This document shows, piece after piece, positions 9,471 to 18,341 of a DNA stretch of 64,000 nt. The notes beneath the pieces are model-generated. The model did not search any database. It was not told the DNA's origin and saw nothing but the letters and a program-made list of their open reading frames with translations. Origin of the DNA: Thiobius zoothamnicola (lineage in GTDB: Bacteria; Pseudomonadota; Gammaproteobacteria; Chromatiales; Chromatiaceae); assembly GCA_963678215.1 (NCBI GenBank), contig OY782758.1, forward strand, positions 2,108,001 to 2,172,000. Direction: 5' to 3'. Positions within the stretch are counted from its first letter, which is position 1, and each line of letters opens with the position of its first letter. A program made the translations under genes and the position numbers.

Positions 9471-10501
9471 ATGAAGCTGATGCGGGTACGCACGTTAGAA
9501 CTGAATCAAGGGCAACGCAACGAATTGGAAACGGGCCACAAAGAAGGGAAGACCGCGCGGTTTCGGCAACGCTGCCAGATCATCCTGTTGAAGAGTCAGG
9601 GCCGCACGGCGACGTCGATTGGGGAGATTGTGGGGCTGTCGGCGGTGAGCGTGACACAGTGGCTGAACCGCTACGATGCGGAAGGGATCGCGGGGTTGCA
9701 GACCCGACCAGGCCGAGGGCGTCCGAGGGTGTTCAACGAAGCACGAGATGCGCAGGTGGTCAAAGCGGCGGTGCAAGCAGAACGCCAGCGTTTAGCGCAT
9801 GCCAAACAGAGCTTGGAGGATCAGCTGGGGAAGCGATTCAGTACGCAGACCTTGAAACGCTTTTTAAAACACTTGGCGGCTCCTGGAAACGCATCCGGCG
9901 GCGCCCCAAACAACAGCCCGATCCTGAACTCGCCCAGGTCCGTCTAGCTGGACTGGCCTTGCTGGAACAGCAAGCGGAGCTGGGGCAGATCGACTTGTTC
10001 TACGGAGACGAAACGGCGGTTTCGGAACAAGGGTATGTGCCCTATGGCTGGCAATTCAAAGATGAAGACGTATGCATCCCGGCTCAGCGGGGCAAGAGCC
10101 AAAGCTACTTTGGCCTGCTTTCACGAGACAACCGGTTGCGGTATCGCGCGTTTTCCCATGCCGTCACCACCGCCGATGTCATTGAATGTCTGGATCGCTT
10201 GGCCGCCGATGCCGCCAAACCCACCGTCGTCGTACTCGACAACGCCAGCATCCATACCTCGAAAGCCTTTCAGGCCTGTCTGCAGTCATGGCAACAACGC
10301 AACCTGTTCATCTACTACCTGCCGCCTTATTCGCCTCACTACAACATCATTGAACGCTTTTGGAAGGAAGTGAAAGAAGGCTGGCTTCGGCCTCTGGACT
10401 ACCAAACCCCCGATGACTTGTTCTATGCCGTCAACCGGGTCTTCTCCACCGTCGGCCAGCATGTCCGAATCCAATTTGCTCACTTTCAACTCAAAACGTA
10501 A
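9471..10501 (+). CDS. IS630-family transposase, two frames joined by -1 frameshifting
   Basis: The first frame begins at 9471 (alternative ATG 9480) and encodes the helix-turn-helix part (RFRQRCQIILLKSQGRTATSIGEIVG... QWLNRYD... GRGRPRVF). It runs on out of frame to a stop at 9947. The DDE catalytic part lies in the -1 frame from about 9869 to 10501: IDLFYGDETAV, VVLDNASIHTSK and YYLPPYSPHYNIIERFWKEVKEG. A single -1 shift at the slippery site near 9863 would give an enzyme of about 343 residues with all three catalytic acids. It could therefore be active, although a disabling mutation cannot be excluded. Confidence 0.8.
9863..9869 (+). other. Candidate programmed -1 ribosomal frameshift site
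   Basis: The heptamer T TTA AAA is read in the zero frame as TTA AAA within CTT TTT AAA AC. This is the X XXY YYZ form that permits tandem -1 slippage. It sits exactly where the helix-turn-helix frame must pass to the catalytic frame of the IS630 transposase. A downstream stimulatory structure was not established. Confidence 0.6.
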
Positions 10502-12024
10502 GTTATTATTGTGCGGGTACTTAAATTCACGGTCTATTTCTGTCAATGGCCGGTTCCGGTAAGCACGCTTGAGGATGCGGTTTCCAATCCCCCGTTTTAC
10601 CAACCCACTATCATGCTCTCCGCTGGCATAGGCACTGTCGGCATAGACCGCTGACTCATCCCCGCCCAGTAATTCCGTGAAGCATTGGCTGTCGTGGACA
10701 TTGCCCGCCGTAAAACCCACGGCCTTGATAAACCCGTCCTCATCCACATTCCTATGCGCCTTGTAACCATAGGTGCTTTTGCGTTTGCCATCTGAACCGT
10801 TTTTGACATTCCAGGCAGCCTCTGAGTCCTGGGTGGGTTCGCCTTGCTTGTCCTTGTTCGGACGGCATTGCTTTGCCTCTATCACACTGGCATCCACAAT
10901 ACTGACCTCGCCATGTTTGATGTAAAGCCCAAGACTTGACAGTTGTTGGTTCACCGACTCCAGTAGTTTACCCAGCAGGTCTTGCTGCTCCAGCTTTTGG
11001 CGGAAACGCCAGAAGGTACTGTGGTCTGGAACGGCTTCGGATAAATCCAGTTCGATAAAGCGGCGGAACAGCAAATCCCGCACAAGCTGCTTCTCCAGGG
11101 CAGGATCGCTCAGCCCATACCCGCTTTGCAGTAATAAGGCTTTGAACATCATTAAAGGCGGCCAGGCCTTTTCGCCACGGGCCTTGGCATGGATACCACC
11201 AAGCAGGGCTTCAATGGCTAACCTGTCAATCATCCCATTGAGGGAGTCAAGCTCTTGTAACGCTACATGTTCTACAATGGCAGCATCTGCCAAGCTTTTT
11301 TGTTTGAGGTTTTTCCAGGCCATCTGTTGCTATCTTTGAGACATTTCGGTATCTAGGATTATCCAGCTTTTTCTTTGATCTGGTAAGCTCTCGTGCAAAG
11401 GTCTCAGTAAGACGCTTTTACCTAAGCATCGACGCTAAAGTCTGCGATGACGACAACGCAACGCGAGAAGCCCGCCCCAAAAAATCAATTATGGGTGCTT
11501 GTCAAAGACGGGTTGGTATAACGAGTCGGCCCTAATGAGTTCGTTGGGTTTCTCGGTGTAGTTGCCATCCTCTCAAATATCTGCGCGACCTGAACTCCAG
11601 TAGGATTGGGTACTCCAGTAAGGTTATTGAGTACAATGCTGCTTCGCGGCGTGGGGGGATCAGTCATCGAATGACTTGCGCCTACGGCGGGTGGCATCCT
11701 GGCCGGATCCAAATTATTACCGGGGTCTTGATGTCTCCCTAAAGCAACAGTCCGATATTGAGGATCACGGCCTACTGTGATGTTATCAGGAAACCATACA
11801 TAGGCTTGCCTGGGATCCATTCCACTGAGTGCGTTGAGTTGTTGTTGTCTTGTTGTGACGGCTCCAGCACCGGCAACATTACGAACCTCATCCCCGCCCT
11901 CAATCATTGTCTGCAATGATCTGGTTACTGTGTGTCGCCGCTCCGCTATTGTTGAACTATTCCAAGCCCCTTTCAGCTGGCTGGCAGGGATCTTGTGGTG
12001 GCGGGTGTACCCTAGCCCAGCACC

Positions 12025-13464
12025 CAATGTCATTAACTTAAGGGATAAGTGATTGCGTACGCTTATAGTTTGGTCGGAAAGCGGGGACCGCAACCTTTTT
12101 CAAATGCCTCGGGAAAGACCGACCGGGCCTGACGGGTTCGACCGCATTGACCATGCGTTGCAACAAGCACTGACATAAGTCGAGCACAGCATCAGAGCAT
12201 AACACGCGCATCAGGTTATTCTTCATCGCCGATAAGGCATTGGCCCAGTTGATTTGGTATCGATAATGCCTTTTTCGGTAACGCTCATCGGCCAACCACT
12301 GGGCAATGAACACAAAAATTGCGGTCAGGTTCTGCGCCAGGATTTTGGCCTGAAAATCCTGTAAGACGACCTGGGGCGAACGACCTGAGACATTCTCCAC
12401 CTCCAGGCGTAATTTGCTCCGCTTATACTGCTCCTCAATGCCCCAACGTAAGGCATACAACTTGGCAAACAACCGAGTGGGGTAGGTTTTCTCGTCCAGT
12501 AATGAGGTAGCCAAAACTTCAATCTCTCCAGACTTCAGTTCCACCCGGATTAAGCGTACCAGGATGGGCTTTGTTGGCAAATGAAAGTCTTTACACTGGC
12601 GGGCATTCTGGGCATTGGGTGTCAGCGACACGAGAGTGCTTTTTTGTCCTGATGCCACAAAGGCTTTCACTTCAGCATGGAAGTCCAGGCGTACCCGCGC
12701 ACAAAAGCCCCGTTGTTGCACGCAATGGAAAACAAACAGCCAGAACGCCGCATAGCCCCGGTCATACAAGAAAAGATCATCTGGACGGGACTCCAGGACA
12801 TACTCACTGGCAAAAGTGCGTTCACCCTCCGCATAGGGAGCCAAGTCGGCTTGAATCACCCGATCATTGAGCACATCATACAGCGTAGACCAGCGGGCCA
12901 AAGGGACGCCATCGCCTTTGCGGTGACCAAAATGTGCGGCAATCTGAGGGGTAGAGGGCAACCGGGCAGTAGAACCATCCACGGCCAAGACACGCAAACC
13001 TTGCCAACGTCGTTCACCGAGTTGTTGGGAAGCCAGATCAACCAGACGGTCATTGAGCCAAACCAAGGCGTGTGGGTTGAGTTTTTGACGTGCTCGACAC
13101 AAAGCGGCGGGGGTGACTGGCTTCACGTTGGGTTGTGCTTCCTGTAACACCTCAAAAGCCTGATCCAGCTCATTGCGCAGGGTGCCTTTACGGAAATTGA
13201 GGCGTAGAGGGACTAAGCGGGATAGCGGTAAATCGCGTTGGCGGGAAAAATCACCGACCTGAGTGCGGGCTTGTTGGAGAAAGTCGTCTGAGCGAATAAC
13301 ATCCTTTATAGGGTCATAGATGTTTCTAAATAATGCGCTGAATCTGGGCAAGATCGGTTGTCGGGACTGGGGCTGAAAGGGACATGAAATGCTCCTGAGT
13401 AAACGATGAACTGGTAAAATACCTTACACTATTCAGGCACTTAGTGCTTAAGTTAATGACATTG
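12025..13464 (-). mobile_element. IS4-family insertion sequence with intact 10-bp target duplication
   Basis: The element is 1440 bp with terminal inverted repeats CAATGTCATTAACTTAAG, perfect for 18 bases at both ends and with further matching at TAAGTG. Direct repeats GCCCAGCACC flank it at 12015-12024 and 13465-13474. The perfect repeats and intact transposase suggest a recent insertion. It lies inside the His-His motif gene. Confidence 0.93.
12038..13351 (-). CDS. IS4-family transposase
   Basis: Intact 437-residue DDE transposase. The first acidic motif is VLAVDGSTARLPST, the second is LFLYDRGYAAFWLF, and the C-terminal Y-(2)-R-(3)-E-(6)-K signature is YALRWGIEEQYKRSK. Together they define IS4. 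The length is normal and no frameshift is visible. The stop lies 13 bp inside the left end of the element. The N-terminal MPRFSALFRNIYDPIKDVI is shared by several IS4 members. Confidence 0.93.
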   Translation of the reverse strand: MPRFSALFRNIYDPIKDVIRSDDFLQQARTQVGDFSRQRDLPLSRLVPLRLNFRKGTLRNELDQAFEVLQEAQPNVKPVTPAALCRARQKLNPHALVWLNDRLVDLASQQLGERRWQGLRVLAVDGSTARLPSTPQIAAHFGHRKGDGVPLARWSTLYDVLNDRVIQADLAPYAEGERTFASEYVLESRPDDLFLYDRGYAAFWLFVFHCVQQRGFCARVRLDFHAEVKAFVASGQKSTLVSLTPNAQNARQCKDFHLPTKPILVRLIRVELKSGEIEVLATSLLDEKTYPTRLFAKLYALRWGIEEQYKRSKLRLEVENVSGRSPQVVLQDFQAKILAQNLTAIFVFIAQWLADERYRKRHYRYQINWANALSAMKNNLMRVLCSDAVLDLCQCLLQRMVNAVEPVRPGRSFPRHLKKVAVPAFRPNYKRTQSLIP

Positions 13465-13872
13465 GCCCAGCACCACCAACAGTGTTAGCCTGATTGCGGG
13501 CATAATCCGTTGCAGGATCTTGGTGCCTGTTAGGCGCTCCTGGTCTCTGGTTGATATTCACCTTCATACTCATCTGGCTGGCTAAAGCCGTGGCATGTTG
13601 TTTCGCCGAATACAAATCAACATGGTGAGCTTCACGCATTTGCTGTGGAGTGTGTCCACCTAATGCTTCAGGCAAATAACGGCGAGGATTTGCAGGCCCC
13701 ATGTAATCAAATAAGCCCATGACGATTTCCACTTGGTTTTCGTTTAAATGGCGAACTTTAAGTCCACCATTTTTCAGGATCACGCCAATCAAACTATTTC
13801 AACATCAGTACTCTGTCAACTTGGCGATAATCCGTTTCATGCGTTTTTTGCCATATCAGGTTTTTTGGCGAT

Positions 13873-14688
13873 CTATGGTTCCCGCACCGTCGGTGCGATA
13901 TTCAGGCATTTACGAAAATCCGCAGGCGATAGTTTGTTCATGCGTTTGAAAAAGCTGTAGAAATATTCTGCCGTGGCGAACCCCAAGTCGAAGCCGATTT
14001 GTTGTGTTGGGGTGTGCGTGCTGATCAATAATCGTTTGGCCTCGGTATTCAGGCGGTAGGCAATAAAGTCCTTTGGCGTGATGCCTACAGTGTCACGCAT
14101 CATGCGTAGCAGCGTTCGGCTGGAAGCACCTACGCGCCGGGCATAGGCATCAACTTGGTGGCAGGTGCGAAAGTCTTTTTCCACTGCCTGGAAAAAACGT
14201 TGCAGTTGCGGATGTGCCAAGCTTCCCCAGTCGGTCTTTTCATTGATGGAGCCATCAATCGTTTCCACCAGTATTTGCAGCACCCAGGTTTCTTCCAATT
14301 TCAGGTGAGGGCTTGGGTGCGTTGCCAGCCATTCCAGACCTGCGATTAAAAACATGACGCGTGCCTGAGTGCGCGGTGCCAGATCAATCAGACGACTGCC
14401 GTAGTGCGGACAAAACAAGGAGTATGAGTCGATCAGCAGTTGGTCGCGTTCGGCGCGGGTAAAGCTGATCCAACTGCCTTGCACAGCGGCATCTATTGTA
14501 TCCAGGTGCAATAGCGTCGGTTCGGGCAGGCACAGCATGCAACCGTCATGCAGCATAAAATGCGCATCATTGGTCTGGAGTTTGCTTGCCGCTTTGCTGA
14601 AGTGCAGCAGCGTATAGCGGCTGGTTGAAGCCATTGTGCTTTGCGCTTGGGCAAGGCGTTTTTGGGAGTCGAACGTCAGAACCTTCAT
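13873..14688 (-). CDS. AraC-family transcriptional regulator
   Basis: About 271 residues from ATG 14688 (MKVLTFDSQKRL). A TTG at 14751 would add 21 residues. The C-terminal about 100 residues hold two helix-turn-helix units (VDAYARRVGASSRTLLRMMRDTVGITPKDFIAYRL and QIGFDLGFATAEYFYSFFKRMNKLSPADFRK). The N-terminal about 160 residues are a poorly conserved sensing domain with several Cys/His (MLHDGCMLCLPEP). It is divergent from the GH9 cellulase gene with about 130 bp between them, so it is a candidate regulator of that gene. Confidence 0.85.
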   Translation of the reverse strand: MKVLTFDSQKRLAQAQSTMASTSRYTLLHFSKAASKLQTNDAHFMLHDGCMLCLPEPTLLHLDTIDAAVQGSWISFTRAERDQLLIDSYSLFCPHYGSRLIDLAPRTQARVMFLIAGLEWLATHPSPHLKLEETWVLQILVETIDGSINEKTDWGSLAHPQLQRFFQAVEKDFRTCHQVDAYARRVGASSRTLLRMMRDTVGITPKDFIAYRLNTEAKRLLISTHTPTQQIGFDLGFATAEYFYSFFKRMNKLSPADFRKCLNIAPTVREP

Positions 14689-14793
14689 GGGTGCAACTTC
14701 GGCCTTGTTTGTGGCTGCGCGAGTGTCGCAGAAACACAGTTTTTTGTCCAAAAATCGCCTGTTTAAACCCAGATTTCTTAGGGAAAATAAAGT

Positions 14794-14808
14794 CTATCTT
14801 ATTGATAG
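14794..14808 (+). promoter_or_regulatory. Short inverted repeat before the cellulase gene
   Basis: CTATC-ttatt-GATAG is a perfect 5-bp inverted repeat. It ends only 12 bases before the GH9 start, just ahead of the GGGGA that serves as its ribosome binding site. It could be an operator or a small hairpin over the translation start. Binding by the neighbouring AraC protein is speculation. Confidence 0.3.
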
Positions 14809-14820
14809 TGGGGATTTACC

Positions 14821-17454
14821 ATGCGCTTTTTGAATCTTGGTATAACGTTTGTGCTGGCTTTCGTTGTAAATGCTCAGGTGCTATCCAACACGGTCAACCC
14901 GATCAAAGTGGATCAGTTTGGCTATTTGCCAAATGCGGCTAAGGTTGCGATCCTGTCTCATCCGGTTGTGGGTTTTAATGCCAACAGCAGTTTCACGCCT
15001 GGTGCCAACATCGCCTTGCATCGCGCCAGTGATGACAGCCTCGTCGGGCGGTTTTCTCCCACCGTCTGGCGTGATGGCGTCGTGGATGTGGCTTCTGGTG
15101 ATCAGGTCTGGTGGGTCGATTTTTCATCGGTCACCACGCCGGGTCGTTATTATTTGCGGGATGCCGCTACCGGCAGCCGCTCTGAAGATTTCCGCATTGC
15201 CGAGGATGTGTATCAGGCGGTGCTCCAGCAGGCGGTGCGCACCTTCTTCTATCAACGGATCGGGCAGGTGAAGCAACCGCCTTATGCCGATGTTGCCTGG
15301 GCTGATGCGGCCAGCCATACGGTGGATGCCAATGTCACGTTGATTGACCCCAGTGATCCGGGCCGGGTGATTGTGGGTACGGAACGCGATTTGTCGGGCG
15401 GCTGGTACGATGCAGGTGATTTCAACAAGTATGTTAATTATGCTGATGGTGCTTTGCATAACTTGCTGTTCGCCTATCAGGAAAGGCCGGAGGTGTGGGG
15501 GGATGATGCATCGATTCCAGCATCGGGCAATGGCGTACCGGATTTGCTGGATGAAATCCGTTGGGAACTGGATTGGCTGCTGCGCATGCAAACGGAGGAT
15601 GGTTCGGTGCTGCATAAGGTTTCCGTCTTATGGCATGAGGCCGCTATCCCCAGTCTGGATAATGTCGCGCGCCGTTATGCGCCACCGACGGCTTCGGCCA
15701 CCATTTCCGCCGCTGGCGCTTATGCACACGCCGCTCTGGCGTATGCGGATGTTGACGCCAGCTATGCTGCCCGATTACGCGATGCGGCTGTGGCTGCCTG
15801 GCACTGGCTGGAAGCCAATCCTGATGCGATTCCGTCGCGTTATGGTGAAGATGGTTTTACCGGTTTTTATACGGCTGCGGCAGAGGATTGTATTGGCCAT
15901 GATTGCACCACGCCACAACGCGCGAACCGGGTTGCCGCAGCGATCTATTTGTTGGCTGCGACAGGCGAACAGCATTTTGCCGACTACATTCTGTCGCATA
16001 CCCAGGAGGGTCGTTCGGATGTGCCGTTCCTGAACGGTCTGGCGACCGCTTTTCTTTGGGATGATGGCATCTATACCGAAATTCAGGATGCATTGTTGTT
16101 CTACACGAGTTTGCCCAATGCCGACTCCACTTTGGTTAAGCGCATCACCAGCGCCTACGAGGCTGCCATCTCCCGCCCACTGGCCTGGGAGGTGTTTGCG
16201 CCGCTGGCGCGCTATAAGGATGCCTCTGACCCGTATCGCGCTTGGTTGGATGCGGGTGAGTATCACTGGGGCAGTAATCGGGCGAAGGCGCATGCGGGTA
16301 ACATGTTGCTATCGGCTTACCATTATCTGCCGGCGTTGAGTGATGATATGGATGTGGTCCATGCAGCGGCTGGTTATCTCCACTACCTGCATGGCGTTAA
16401 TCCGCTTGGCTTGTGCTACCTGAGCAATATGGGGGCGTATGGCGCGGATCATTCGATACCCGAGATGTACCATCTGTGGTTCAGCGATGGCAGCGCATTT
16501 GATCATGTCGATGATGGGGTTGGTCCGCCCCCTGGCTTTTTGGTTGGCGGGCCGAACCCAAAATGGCCGCAAGGTGCCGACGATGCCACGGCAACTGGGT
16601 TGCGCAATAGCGTCACCATGGATGGCGTCTCACTCCTCGCGGATCAACCGGCGGCGAAAACCTATAAGGCATGGAATACTGGCGCTGAGTTTTCCTGGGA
16701 GATCAATGAAAACTCCATTACTTATCAGGCACCTTATATTCGTCTGCTATCCAAATTTGTCACCGATTTACCGGTAAACGGTGATGAGGGAGACGAGACT
16801 GGCAATGGCAATGATTCCCATTGGACGCCACCTGGCGCCGTACCGCTGGATGTGGATGTGTTTGTAACCTCGCAGTGGGATCATGGTTACTGCGCCACCT
16901 TCGAGTTGTCTGCCGAGGCATCCATTAACCATTGGGATTTTGCGTTACTGCTACCGGGCGCAACCTATGGCATCTGGGGCGCGCAAAGCATCGATCTGGG
17001 TGATGGGGTCTGGCGTATTGAACCGGTGGTTTGGAATCATCTGATTTTTGTCGGTGATAAAAAATCGTTCAGTGCCTGTGGTTCGGGTACCTCCGATCTG
17101 ATCCGGGTGACGGATGCGTATGGCTACACCTATGCAGATCAAGTATGGGCGTCCTTTGGCGCACTTTCGGTCGATGCCTGGTTCACCGGTATCTACGACA
17201 ACAGCTATTGTATGAAGGTCAATATCACCAATCTGACCGATGCACCCGTCACCTGGCGTGAAGTGCGCCTGGACTTGCCGGACAGCACCTTGGATATGGG
17301 CTGGTCAGGACAATTCCAGATGCAAGGTGACGAACTGGTGATTAATCCGGTTGATTGGAATGCGGATTTGAATGTTGGTGGTGATACCACGTTGGGGTTT
17401 TGTGCGGATGGCTACAATAATATTCAACTGAACTCGGCAAGTATTGCGCCTTAA
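14821..17454 (+). CDS. Secreted glycoside hydrolase family 9 (endoglucanase-type) with two C-terminal CBM-like modules
   Basis: Protein of 877 residues. There is a signal peptide (MRFLNLGITFVLAFVVNAQ), then an N-terminal cellulase Ig-like domain (about 27-110: IKVDQFGYLPNAAKVAILS). The GH9 barrel (about 115-640) has the catalytic Asp pair in GGWYDAGDFNKYVNY, the HWGSNRAKAHAGNML region, and the proton-donor Glu in INENSITYQAPYI. An acidic Gly/Asn/Asp linker near 652-675 leads to two similar Trp/Cys-containing modules (about 683-765 and 785-877, each ending in a G-x-x-x-x-x-F-x-x-C-x-x-G pattern) that resemble CBM2. Likely substrates are beta-1,4-glucans such as cellulose. A divergent AraC gene may control it. 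A large cellulase is unexpected in a sulfur-oxidiser-like genome. Confidence 0.88.
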   Translation: MRFLNLGITFVLAFVVNAQVLSNTVNPIKVDQFGYLPNAAKVAILSHPVVGFNANSSFTPGANIALHRASDDSLVGRFSPTVWRDGVVDVASGDQVWWVDFSSVTTPGRYYLRDAATGSRSEDFRIAEDVYQAVLQQAVRTFFYQRIGQVKQPPYADVAWADAASHTVDANVTLIDPSDPGRVIVGTERDLSGGWYDAGDFNKYVNYADGALHNLLFAYQERPEVWGDDASIPASGNGVPDLLDEIRWELDWLLRMQTEDGSVLHKVSVLWHEAAIPSLDNVARRYAPPTASATISAAGAYAHAALAYADVDASYAARLRDAAVAAWHWLEANPDAIPSRYGEDGFTGFYTAAAEDCIGHDCTTPQRANRVAAAIYLLAATGEQHFADYILSHTQEGRSDVPFLNGLATAFLWDDGIYTEIQDALLFYTSLPNADSTLVKRITSAYEAAISRPLAWEVFAPLARYKDASDPYRAWLDAGEYHWGSNRAKAHAGNMLLSAYHYLPALSDDMDVVHAAAGYLHYLHGVNPLGLCYLSNMGAYGADHSIPEMYHLWFSDGSAFDHVDDGVGPPPGFLVGGPNPKWPQGADDATATGLRNSVTMDGVSLLADQPAAKTYKAWNTGAEFSWEINENSITYQAPYIRLLSKFVTDLPVNGDEGDETGNGNDSHWTPPGAVPLDVDVFVTSQWDHGYCATFELSAEASINHWDFALLLPGATYGIWGAQSIDLGDGVWRIEPVVWNHLIFVGDKKSFSACGSGTSDLIRVTDAYGYTYADQVWASFGALSVDAWFTGIYDNSYCMKVNITNLTDAPVTWREVRLDLPDSTLDMGWSGQFQMQGDELVINPVDWNADLNVGGDTTLGFCADGYNNIQLNSASIAP

Positions 17455-17651
17455 CAGGTTGTTGTTGAAGAGATTCTCAACATTATTCAGCGGTATCGGC
17501 GATGCTGTTTTGATGCCCACGCGGTAAAAGCATGGGCGTCAAGATAGTGTATCTTTGCATCCGGTATGGTCGCATGGACATATAGCCGTATAATTCGAAA
17601 AGGCTGATTTCAGCTTAACAATCCAATCTGGAATCAACTGAAAATAAACTA

Positions 17652-18224
17652 ATGCGTCTATTCTCTTTTCTCTATGAAAAAACCCTGCAATGGTCTCGCC
17701 ATCCCAAAGCACCTTGGGTGTTAGGCGGGGTGAGTTTCGCTGAGTCATCTTTTTTTCCGATTCCCCCTGATGTGATGCTGATGCCAATGAGTCTGGCGCA
17801 GCCGAAGCGTGCGGTATTTTTCGCCACGCTGACCACCTTGATGTCGGTGCTGGGCGGCATGCTGGGTTATCTGATTGGCCTATGGGCTTTTGAATTCATC
17901 GAGCCTTGGTTGTTGCAAAGCCATTATGGCGAAAAATATGAATTAGCCCGAATCTGGTTTGCTGAATGGGGATTCTGGGCGATTTTCCTGGCAGGCTTTT
18001 CCCCGATACCTTATAAGATATTCACCATCACCGCCGGGGTGGTGAGTATGGCGTTTTTGCCTTTCCTCTTGGCTTCTTTCATTGGCCGTGGCGCACGCTT
18101 TTATCTGGTTGCGCTGCTGATGGCCTGGGGCGGCGAGCGCATGGAGCATATATTGCGTCAATGGGTGGACTGGCTGGGTTGGATAATGGTGGCTTTAGTG
18201 GCTGCCTTTCTGGTTTTGCAGTAG
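17652..18224 (+). CDS. yqaA: YqaA-family (DedA-like) inner membrane protein
   Basis: Membrane protein of 190 residues with about four to five hydrophobic segments and the SNARE-associated/DedA signature: FAESSFFPIPPDVMLMPM, and LAGFSPIPYKIFTITAGV with the conserved Pro and Lys. DedA relatives act in lipid carrier recycling and membrane homeostasis, though the exact role of the YqaA branch is not known. The order yqaA-nlpD-rpoS is conserved in gammaproteobacteria. The usual upstream surE-pcm genes are replaced here by the cellulase gene. Confidence 0.85.
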   Translation: MRLFSFLYEKTLQWSRHPKAPWVLGGVSFAESSFFPIPPDVMLMPMSLAQPKRAVFFATLTTLMSVLGGMLGYLIGLWAFEFIEPWLLQSHYGEKYELARIWFAEWGFWAIFLAGFSPIPYKIFTITAGVVSMAFLPFLLASFIGRGARFYLVALLMAWGGERMEHILRQWVDWLGWIMVALVAAFLVLQ

Positions 18225-18341
18225 CATCTTTAGCCATAAAATCCCGCGAACCTAACCACTTCGGCATCCTTGGGCTGACAGAGTACTCCGTTGCATCAAT
18301 GTTTTCATTTTGAAATGAAGTCAGTATCCAAGGTGCAAATC

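Larger units (their letters stand above)
9421..10519 (+). mobile_element. IS630-family insertion sequence nested in the IS5 element
   Basis: Inverted ends TACCCGCACAATAATAA are perfect for 17 bases at 9421-9437 and, inverted, at 10503-10519. The match resumes for TTA after one mismatch. TA stands at both borders (9421-9422 and 10518-10519), as expected for IS630/Tc1-type insertion into TA. Length is about 1.1 kb. The inside carries one transposase in two overlapping frames. Confidence 0.9.
9235..11323 (-). pseudogene. IS5-family transposase split in two by an IS630 insertion
   Basis: The N-terminal part (11323 down to about 10520, 268 codons) and the C-terminal part (9420 down to 9235, 61 codons plus stop) together make a roughly 329-residue DDE transposase. 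Catalytic positions are visible: VDASVIEA, VYADSAYASG, and the Glu in RSTVERVFGVLK. The halves join in frame only if both flanking TA dinucleotides are left out. Keeping one TA shifts the frame. Either way the gene is dead as it stands. Confidence 0.88.
9089..11405 (-). mobile_element. IS5-family insertion sequence, interrupted by an IS630-family element
   Basis: Ends were found by matching inverted repeats: GAGACCTTTGCGCGATAGCT starting at 9089, and its near match GAGACCTTTGCACGAGAGCT read inward from 11405 on the - strand. Subtracting the nested element leaves about 1.2 kb, normal for IS5. The flanks (TTAACG on the left, AGTAAG on the right) show no direct target duplication, which points to a rearranged insertion. 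The element cuts a LysR gene on its left. Confidence 0.85.
11485..13792 (-). pseudogene. Gene with His-His (HNH-toxin-like) motif, split by an IS4-family element
   Basis: Removing bases 12025-13464 and one copy of the 10-bp duplication rejoins the two parts (13792-13465 and 12014-11485) exactly in frame: 858 nt, 285 codons plus stop. Across the junction it reads TVGGAGLGYTRHHKIPASQL. RHHKIP followed by a Trp 10 residues on resembles the HH motif of HNH/EndoVII-type toxin domains. The N-terminal part (HTPQQMREAHHVDLYSAKQH) and the Pro/Asn-rich tail are not recognised. The start could be TTG 13792 or the ATG of MGLFDYMG near 13720. The function is a guess. Confidence 0.6.

Noticed and set aside
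9389..9862. Long + strand frame reading through the left part of the IS630 element
   Set aside because: It begins in IS5 sequence and is the out-of-frame shadow of the helix-turn-helix region. Only its part after about 9869 is transposase.
12319..13147. Several + strand frames inside the IS4 element
   Set aside because: They are antisense shadows of the intact transposase gene.
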